Shown here: positions 5,444 through 10,290 of the stretch, piece by piece
Position numbering within the stretch: the stretch's first letter is position 1
Layout: each line of letters opens with the position of its first letter
Source of the DNA: Calditrichia bacterium
GTDB taxonomy: Bacteria > Calditrichota > Calditrichia > RBG-13-44-9
NCBI GenBank assembly: GCA_026991005.1
Contig: JALXCH010000468.1
Location: forward strand, 3,647 to 13,936
Reading direction: 5' to 3'
DNA length: 10,290 nt
The notes under the pieces: generated by a model
Seen by the model: the letters and a program-made list of their open reading frames with translations, nothing else
Database searches by the model: none
Told to the model about the DNA's origin: nothing
Made by a program: the position numbers and the translations under genes

Positions 5444-7183
5444 ATGTTAACCAAATTAACCATTCGAAATTTCAAAAGCTTCGATGAAGTAGAAATAGAA
5501 CTTGGTAATGCCGTTGTTTTTATAGGGCCTAACAATTCAGGTAAAACAGCAGCTTTACAGGCACTTGCTTTATGGGATATTGGTGTAAAACGCTGGATAG
5601 AAAGAAGGGGGGTTGGTGAAGAAACGCCACAAAAACGTCCAGGCGTAACTATTAACCGACGGGATTTGATTGCGATTCCCGTTCCAAGAGCAAATTTATT
5701 GTGGCACAATTTGCATGTTCGGGATGTACAACGAAAAGAAGGAAAAACGCGTACACAAAATATTAGAATTGAAATCATTGTAGAAGGTATTACGGCAGAT
5801 AAGCCCTGGACCTGCGGTATGGAATTTGATTATGCGAATGAGGAATCCATCTACTGCCGTCCCCTTCGTATCTCTGGCAATGAGAAATCTCGACGAATGC
5901 CGGTTCCTGAAGAAGTACGAAATCTTCGGCTTGCCTATTTACCACCCATGTCAGGACTTGCTGCAAATGAAACTCGCCTTGATTCCGGGGCCATTAATGT
6001 CCGAATCGGTGAAGGAAGAACCGCTGAGGTTTTACGGAATCTATGTTATCGGTTAACAGAAGAATCCTACGATACAACCTGGCTGGAATTACAAAAAAAT
6101 ATACACCAACTTTTTGGTGTAAAAATTGAAGAGCCCGTTTATCTTCCTGAGAGAGGTGAAATTACAATGACATATAGAGATTTTTCCAATATTCAACTTG
6201 ATTTATCTTGTTCAGGCAGGGGATTACAACAGGTATTACTTCTTCTTGCTTATATGTATGTGAATCCAGGTGCCGTGCTATTATTAGATGAACCCGACGC
6301 TCATCTCGAAATACTACGCCAACGACAAATTTACAATTTATTAACCGAGGTGGCGAGTTCACGGAATGGACAGGTGATTGCTGCCAGCCACTCCGAGATT
6401 GTACTGAATGAAGCAGCGAGTAAGGATATTATAATTGCCTTTCTTGGTAAACCTCATCGAATAGACGATAGAGTTAGCCAACTCTTAAAATCTCTTCGAG
6501 ACATTGGTTACGACCAATACTATCAAGCAGAGCAAACCGGATGGGTGCTTTACCTTGAAGGATCAACTGATCTCGCTATTTTAAAAGCATTCGCAGAAAA
6601 ACTGGAACATCCGGCGGTTCAATATTTAGAACGTCCTTTTGTTCATTATGTGGGTAATCAACCTTCTAAAGCTAGAGAGCATTTTTACGGCTTGAAAGAA
6701 GCTCAGCCGAATTTGGTTGGTGTGGCTATTTTTGATCACATTGATATGAAATTAAATTCAACACCGCCTTTACGGGAACTCATGTGGCAGCGAAGAGAAA
6801 TAGAAAATTATCTTTGTTTTCCTGAAGTATTGATAGCTTATGCAGAGGACATCTCTGATGAAGAAACGGGAGGCCCATTATTTACCCATGCGGAAAAGGA
6901 GCGACGTAGAAAAGCGATGGAAGAGTGTATTAGAGATTTGGTCCCTCCTGTGGCTTTACGGGATATTAATGACCGATGGTGGCGCGACGTAAAAGCCAGT
7001 GATGATTTTTTAGACCGGCTTTTTGACTCATACTTTAAAAAGCTCGGGCTACCCAATCTGATGCGTAAGTCGGACTATCATCTTCTGGCAAAATTTATTC
7101 CCAAACAAATGATAGATAATGAAGTGAAAGAGAAACTTGATGCTATTGTCGAAACGGCAAGTTCTGCACAACCAATAAGATGA
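5444..7183 (+). CDS. OLD-like ATPase with TOPRIM-like C-terminal region
   Basis: This 579-residue protein has an ABC/SMC-type ATPase head: MLTKLTIRNFKSF at the N-terminus, Walker A GPNNSGKT (28-35), signature LSCSGRGLQQ (254-263), Walker B VLLLDEPDAHLE (278-289) and an H-loop ASHSE (314-318). The C-terminal part begins LYLEGSTDLAILKAF (369-383), the Glu-bearing first motif of a TOPRIM fold. It continues with VAIFDHID (427-434), where D431 and D434 stand in place of the usual DxD, and WQRREIENYL (448-457). OLD-family proteins are ATP-dependent nucleases, several in anti-phage systems such as Gabija GajA. The spaced DxxD leaves nuclease activity uncertain. AAGGGA (5431-5436), seven bases upstream, supports the start. 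The DUF262 gene follows 56 bases later in the same direction, suggesting an operon. The conserved motifs are all intact. Confidence 0.88.
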   Translation: MLTKLTIRNFKSFDEVEIELGNAVVFIGPNNSGKTAALQALALWDIGVKRWIERRGVGEETPQKRPGVTINRRDLIAIPVPRANLLWHNLHVRDVQRKEGKTRTQNIRIEIIVEGITADKPWTCGMEFDYANEESIYCRPLRISGNEKSRRMPVPEEVRNLRLAYLPPMSGLAANETRLDSGAINVRIGEGRTAEVLRNLCYRLTEESYDTTWLELQKNIHQLFGVKIEEPVYLPERGEITMTYRDFSNIQLDLSCSGRGLQQVLLLLAYMYVNPGAVLLLDEPDAHLEILRQRQIYNLLTEVASSRNGQVIAASHSEIVLNEAASKDIIIAFLGKPHRIDDRVSQLLKSLRDIGYDQYYQAEQTGWVLYLEGSTDLAILKAFAEKLEHPAVQYLERPFVHYVGNQPSKAREHFYGLKEAQPNLVGVAIFDHIDMKLNSTPPLRELMWQRREIENYLCFPEVLIAYAEDISDEETGGPLFTHAEKERRRKAMEECIRDLVPPVALRDINDRWWRDVKASDDFLDRLFDSYFKKLGLPNLMRKSDYHLLAKFIPKQMIDNEVKEKLDAIVETASSAQPIR

Positions 7184-7239
7184 AAATAATTCTCCATTAA
7201 AAAGACACAATAAATGTAAACCAGGGAGATGGAATTTGC

Positions 7240-8484
7240 ATGAAAATATCCTCCATTTTAGACCATATCGACAGTGGCCACATGGCTTTACCAGAATTCC
7301 AGCGCGGATACGTATGGAATCGCGATCAGGTACGCGGGTTGTTCGATTCGCTTTACAGGCGCCATCCCATTGGTGGGCTGCTGGTATGGGTTACCGAATC
7401 CCGTACAGCCCTTTACCGCGGGGAGGGACAACTCGCACCCGGAGTGGTTAAATTGCTCCTGGATGGACAGCAACGCATGACATCTATTTACGGGGTGGTG
7501 CGGGGCAAACCACCCAAATTTTTTGATGGGAACGCTAAAACCTTTACCGGCTTGTATTTTCACCTGGAGCAGGAAATTTTCTCTTTTTACCAGCCAATGA
7601 AGATGAAGGACGATCCACTCTGGATCGATGTTTCGAAACTGATGCAGGGTGGAACCAGTGGTCTGAGTGAGTTTATTTCAAAACTCAGCGCTCAACCGGA
7701 ACTATCGCCTAAACTGGGTGAATATGCTGCCCGTCTCAGTAAGTTGCTTGCTATTCTGGATATCGAACTGCATGTGGAAGAGGTTACCGGAGCTGACAAA
7801 ACAATTGAAGTGGTCGTGGATATTTTCAATCGAGTAAACAGTGGAGGTACAAAACTTTCTAAAGGCGACCTGGCACTGGCTAACTTTTGTTTCTTAACGA
7901 AAGATACCAATTTTAGCATAAGTGATCGATTGCCAGAAGAATATTTCCCGGAAGTGGAAAAGGCGCATCCGGGAGCCCTATCTTCACAGTGGATTCCCAT
8001 GGATCCAGAATTATGGAAGATTGAAAATTTTTTAGACTTTCTGGAAGCCCGAAAAAAGCTCCTGGCAGAAGCAGTTAACGAACGACTGAAAGAATTACTG
8101 CATGGGGACATTGAATTACTTGAAGGAAAAACAGAAGTTACACCAGTAGAGGAACAGATACTTGGAGGCTTTAGTAGTGAGGAAGAAGAACAGGAACTGG
8201 AAATGTTGAATAAATGGATAGCTGAACAAGGATTACCCCCGGGAATTTTATCTTACGATTTTGCCGATCCCAATACAGGCATTCAAAAAGCAGTGTTTGA
8301 TCTGGCATGGCCCAATGGGATACAGGAAGAATTAAGCGAGCCGGTAGTTGTGTTGTTAAATGAACCTCCGGAAGTGATTGCCCTGGCCAGTCAGGCAGGG
8401 TTCCGTTGTTTTACTTCCATCGAAGAATTCAAACAATATGTCAGGAGGGAAATTCTGGCGGAGCAACAAGAAAAAGCATCATAA
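7240..8484 (+). CDS. DUF262 (GmrSD N-terminal type) protein, apparently internally deleted
   Basis: This 414-residue protein opens with the DUF262 ParB-like fold: LPEFQRGYVW (17-26), the nucleotide-site motif LLLDGQQRMTS (72-82) and FNRVNSGGTKLSKGD (196-210). In GmrSD-type proteins these precede a helical section and a DUF1524 HNH nuclease. Here residue 214 runs straight into NFCFLTKDTNFSISDRLPEEYF (215-236), which resembles the sequence that normally follows the HNH centre. No HxxP-type HNH motif is present. About 200 residues therefore seem to be missing, in frame, near base 7882. A helical stretch (255-290), an acidic segment (302-322) and a C-terminal module with VFDLAWPNG (352-360) and EPVVVLLNE (367-375) follow; I cannot name that module. 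AGGGAG (7223-7228) supports the start. Type IV GmrSD enzymes attack modified phage DNA. Whether this shortened form cuts DNA is open. Confidence 0.85.
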   Translation: MKISSILDHIDSGHMALPEFQRGYVWNRDQVRGLFDSLYRRHPIGGLLVWVTESRTALYRGEGQLAPGVVKLLLDGQQRMTSIYGVVRGKPPKFFDGNAKTFTGLYFHLEQEIFSFYQPMKMKDDPLWIDVSKLMQGGTSGLSEFISKLSAQPELSPKLGEYAARLSKLLAILDIELHVEEVTGADKTIEVVVDIFNRVNSGGTKLSKGDLALANFCFLTKDTNFSISDRLPEEYFPEVEKAHPGALSSQWIPMDPELWKIENFLDFLEARKKLLAEAVNERLKELLHGDIELLEGKTEVTPVEEQILGGFSSEEEEQELEMLNKWIAEQGLPPGILSYDFADPNTGIQKAVFDLAWPNGIQEELSEPVVVLLNEPPEVIALASQAGFRCFTSIEEFKQYVRREILAEQQEKAS

Positions 8485-8538
8485 GTTTTTGTTACAGAGA
8501 TTAAAGAGCAAACACGGAAAACTACGAAAGAATAATAT

Positions 8539-9825
8539 TTAAACCGTCAATAACCATTCCCAGGCAGGTACAATTTCAATGGTTCTGTCATCGATGGTAA
8601 CACTTCCCCTCTCGTCAAAAGTAATGATGAGTCCCTGTTTTAAATTGAAGCGTTTTAAAGCCTTAACCAGCGAAGCGATTTCTCTTTCCCGAGTGCTGCT
8701 CTCAGAAAGGGAAAAGGTAACCTGTACCGCCTGAAATATTTTCTGATCATCTCCCTGAATAAAATCGCACTCAAAATCGTTCCTGAGAAAGTAAATGGGA
8801 TATTCCTGCCGTAATAAATGAAGGAAAACAACATTTTCCAGCAGTTTCCCTATATCCTGAGTAAATCGAAAAGTTAAAGCGTTTATCAGACCAGTATCTA
8901 CGGCATAAATTTTTTTATTCCCCTGGTACGTTCTGGTGATGGATGCTTCATAAGGTAAGTGAACAAAAAACAGAAAAGTATCGGTAATGTATTCCAGATA
9001 TTCGTAGAGCCGATCTTTGCTCACGCGCAGTCCCAGACTTTTTAATTCATTAAAAATTTTGTGAATAGAAAATTCGGATGATATGGTATTGAACAGTTTT
9101 TTAATGAAATATTTTAAAGCAAAAGTGTTGCGGACCTGGTAGCGTTCCACAATATCCCGAAAAATCATCACGTCAAAATACGATTGTAAAGTTCTGGTAA
9201 TTAAATCCTGTTTAAGAAACAGAATTTCCGGAAAGCTACCATGCATTAAATAGCGGGACAGTTGTTGATTTAAAATTGCTTTTCCCCGGGTGCTGTAAAC
9301 ATCAGTTACATCAATGGATTGAAATTGGCAGAACTCGCGGAAGGAAAGAGGAAATATCCGATAGGTGAGATGTCGTCCTCGTAAATGGGTGGCAATTTCT
9401 TTCCCCAACATCTTTGAAGAAGAACCGGTAATGAATATGTTCTGACTAATCGTATCATAAACCCGCCTGACAAATTTTTCCCAACCTGGAATTTCCTGAA
9501 TCTCATCGAAAAAAAAGTAAATGTTCTGACCGGATTCTTCAGGAAAAAGTTCAAAGTAAGCATCAATAAGGGATTGAAAATGTTCTTTGCGAACCTCAAG
9601 ACGTTCATCTTCGAAATTAATGTACACAATTTGATGGGGAGAAACCTGGTTCAGAAGGTGGTTTATCAGTGAAAAAAAGAAATAGGTTTTCCCACTACGC
9701 CGTGGTCCAATCACAGAAATAATCTTTCCGGAATTTACGGGAACCTGCAATTCCCGCGGCTGGACGTCTTCTATGGGCAATCGGCTTTGAAAATCCTTGA
9801 TAATGGTTTTAAATGTATTCTTCAT
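8539..9825 (-). CDS. AAA_14/DUF4143 ATPase (intact)
   Basis: This 428-residue protein has Walker A GPRRSGKT (40-47), Walker B YFFFDEIQEIPGW (103-115), a sensor-like TGSSSKML (133-140) and LRGRHLTYRIFPLSFREF (148-165), all typical of AAA_14. A winged-helix-like section (about 235-290) follows, then the DUF4143 region: VDTGL (309-313), ENVVFLHLLRQ (330-340), FECDF (351-355) and QAVQVT (365-370). The last two correspond to the E/D and ExK-like strand positions; VQVT replaces the Lys, so nuclease activity is doubtful. It belongs to a different subgroup from the frameshifted paralogue at 3596-4767, which has ARQVGKTT and VEAK. AAGGA (9833-9837, minus strand), seven bases upstream, supports the start. 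The gene converges with the DUF262 gene across 54 bases that hold no clear terminator. Its biological role is unknown. Confidence 0.9.
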   Translation of the reverse strand: MKNTFKTIIKDFQSRLPIEDVQPRELQVPVNSGKIISVIGPRRSGKTYFFFSLINHLLNQVSPHQIVYINFEDERLEVRKEHFQSLIDAYFELFPEESGQNIYFFFDEIQEIPGWEKFVRRVYDTISQNIFITGSSSKMLGKEIATHLRGRHLTYRIFPLSFREFCQFQSIDVTDVYSTRGKAILNQQLSRYLMHGSFPEILFLKQDLITRTLQSYFDVMIFRDIVERYQVRNTFALKYFIKKLFNTISSEFSIHKIFNELKSLGLRVSKDRLYEYLEYITDTFLFFVHLPYEASITRTYQGNKKIYAVDTGLINALTFRFTQDIGKLLENVVFLHLLRQEYPIYFLRNDFECDFIQGDDQKIFQAVQVTFSLSESSTREREIASLVKALKRFNLKQGLIITFDERGSVTIDDRTIEIVPAWEWLLTV

Positions 9826-9830
9826 TATAG

Positions 9831-9882
9831 TTTCCTTGTTTCAGGGAAAAAATAAGTAGAATATTTCCTTATTTCAAGGAAA
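9831..9882. promoter_or_regulatory. Tandem 19-bp palindromes over the DUF4143 promoter
   Basis: TTTCCTTATTTCAAGGAAA (9864-9882) is a palindrome with 7-bp arms. TTTCCTTGTTTCAGGGAAA (9831-9849) is a near copy with two differences. They are offset by 33 bases, close to three helical turns, so both face the same side of the DNA. On the minus strand the distal copy contains the -35 box. The proximal copy spans the expected start of transcription and contains the Shine-Dalgarno AAGGA. RNA would begin inside the proximal copy, so a DNA operator fits better than an RNA hairpin. Confidence 0.65.
9849..9877 (-). promoter_or_regulatory. Promoter of the minus-strand DUF4143 ATPase
   Basis: On the minus strand TTGAAA (9872-9877) and TATTTT (9849-9854) are separated by 17 bases. 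Transcription would start near 9842, giving a leader of about 17 bases before the ATG at 9825. The -35 box lies inside the distal palindrome. Confidence 0.6.
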
Positions 9883-10107
9883 ATGTTGCTGAATGTGTCT
9901 AATTAAATCGGAACCTTTTGAGGTGATTGTGAAGTTTGACCCCTGAGAATGGTCGTTTCGTTTTTTGATGGAAAAAGGTTATTCAACCGTAACATTGGAT
10001 GCGAATGAAGCATTCTTTAATTTTTTCTCATTTAATAAAGTAAAAATAGGTTTGTTGCTGAGATTTTAAGGCAAAGTGGGCAATTCAATATTTCGACAAA
10101 ATTTTAT
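9883..10107. other. Intergenic, AT-rich, no gene seen
   Basis: This stretch separates the divergent DUF4143 promoter and the attenuator promoter. I see no reading frame with recognisable content. GTGAAGTTTGACCCC at 9929-9943 faintly recalls ends of some insertion sequences, but no partner end or transposase is present. Confidence 0.45.
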
Positions 10108-10136
10108 TTGACAATTCCCGGAAATTTTTTTAAACT
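10108..10136 (+). promoter_or_regulatory. Consensus sigma70-type promoter of the attenuated operon
   Basis: A perfect TTGACA (10108-10113) is followed after 17 bases by TAAACT (10131-10136). Transcription would start near 10143, twenty bases before the leader peptide ATG. Such a short leader is typical for attenuation units. Confidence 0.75.
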
Positions 10137-10162
10137 TCCACACGTATTGAAGGAGAAACCAG

Positions 10163-10240
10163 ATGGCCACTGCTGAGAGCACATTGTTTTATTTTTACTA
10201 TTACTATTTTATGGAAGATTTCCCCCATTCCTCTCAGTAG
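10163..10240 (+). CDS. Phe/Tyr-rich leader peptide of an attenuator
   Basis: This 25-codon reading frame starts MATAES, continues TLFYFYYYYF (residues 7-16) and ends at TAG. Eight of ten codons in that run are Phe or Tyr (five Tyr and three Phe), with a further Phe at residue 20. AAGGAG (10150-10155), seven bases before the ATG, is a strong ribosome site. The peptide itself has no expected function. Its codons sense charged tRNA-Phe and tRNA-Tyr, as in the pheA and pheST leaders of enterobacteria. The stop codon lies inside RNA segment 2 of the attenuator (10230-10242), so a ribosome reaching it masks that segment. The regulated gene lies beyond the window; aromatic amino acid synthesis (DAHP synthase, chorismate mutase/prephenate enzymes) or an aminoacyl-tRNA synthetase are the likely candidates. 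Confidence 0.9.
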   Translation: MATAESTLFYFYYYYFMEDFPHSSQ

Positions 10241-10290
10241 ATGGCATCTTATTCAGTTTAGAACCCCTCTCAATCTACTGAGAGGGGTTT
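10170..10290 (+). promoter_or_regulatory. Transcription attenuator with mutually exclusive RNA pairings
   Basis: Segment 1, CTGCTGAGAG (10170-10179), pairs over 10 bp (one G-U) with CTCTCAGTAG (10231-10240) in segment 2. Segment 2, CCTCTCAGTAGAT (10230-10242), pairs perfectly over 13 bp with ATCTACTGAGAGG (10273-10285), which takes away the 3' arm of the terminator. A ribosome stalled at the Phe/Tyr codons would block segment 1, free segment 2 and so prevent termination. A ribosome that reaches the stop codon, or no translation at all, would allow the terminator to form. Here the antiterminator captures the 3' arm of the terminator, not the 5' arm as in trp-type attenuators. Confidence 0.85.
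10262..10290 (+). terminator. Intrinsic terminator of the attenuator
   Basis: AACCCCTCTCA (10262-10272) and TGAGAGGGGTT (10279-10289) form a perfect 11-bp stem with a six-base loop (ATCTAC). T residues begin at 10288 and run to the edge of the window, so the full length of the U tract cannot be seen. Confidence 0.85.

Noticed and set aside
5377..5778. A 133-codon minus-strand frame over the start of the OLD-like gene.
   Set aside because: It is antisense to the conserved Walker A region and shows no family pattern.
9928..9952. GTGAAGTTTGACCCCTGAG, considered as an insertion-sequence end.
   Set aside because: No inverted partner, target duplication or transposase relic is visible in the window.

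Overview
The window reads as an accessory island in a free-living bacterium, with the start of an aromatic amino acid biosynthesis unit at its right edge. The taxon is not certain. Clear Shine-Dalgarno sites (AGGAG type), sigma70-like TTGACA/TATAAT-type promoters, two DUF4143 ATPases and an S23 four-helix-bundle relic would suit a relative of the Calditrichota/Ignavibacteria part of the FCB group. A typical Bacteroidetes looks less likely because the promoters are of ordinary sigma70 type. This placement is inference only.

Left part (1-3318): the window opens inside a truncated copy of a P1B-type metal ATPase gene, which breaks off at base 72. An AT-rich stretch follows with a PemK/MazF-like toxin-antitoxin pair on the minus strand (393-913). 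Then comes an intact heavy-metal P-type ATPase (1201-3318), visibly richer in GC than its surroundings. The toxin-antitoxin module is therefore flanked by two copies of the same ATPase sequence.

Middle part (3319-5443): a DUF4143/AAA_14 ATPase gene is split by a one-base frameshift at an A7 run (3596-4767). It is followed by a decayed S23/four-helix-bundle gene (about 4895-5241). A dense set of inverted and direct repeats then precedes the next gene.

Probable defence pair (5444-8484): an OLD-like ATPase with a TOPRIM-like C-terminal part is followed by a DUF262 (GmrSD N-terminal type) protein. The two lie in one direction, 56 bp apart. The DUF262 protein appears to have lost the central and HNH segment of the usual GmrSD chain while staying in frame. 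An ATPase coupled to a nuclease-type partner resembles the logic of anti-phage modules, but the function is not shown by the sequence.

Right part (8539-10290): a second, intact DUF4143 ATPase lies on the minus strand, converging with the DUF262 gene. Its promoter is overlaid by two near-identical 19-bp palindromes. The last 180 bases hold a consensus promoter, a 25-codon leader peptide with a Phe/Tyr run (TLFYFYYYYF) and three mutually exclusive RNA pairings ending in a terminator. This is a classical ribosome-dependent attenuator, and the structural gene it controls lies just outside the window.
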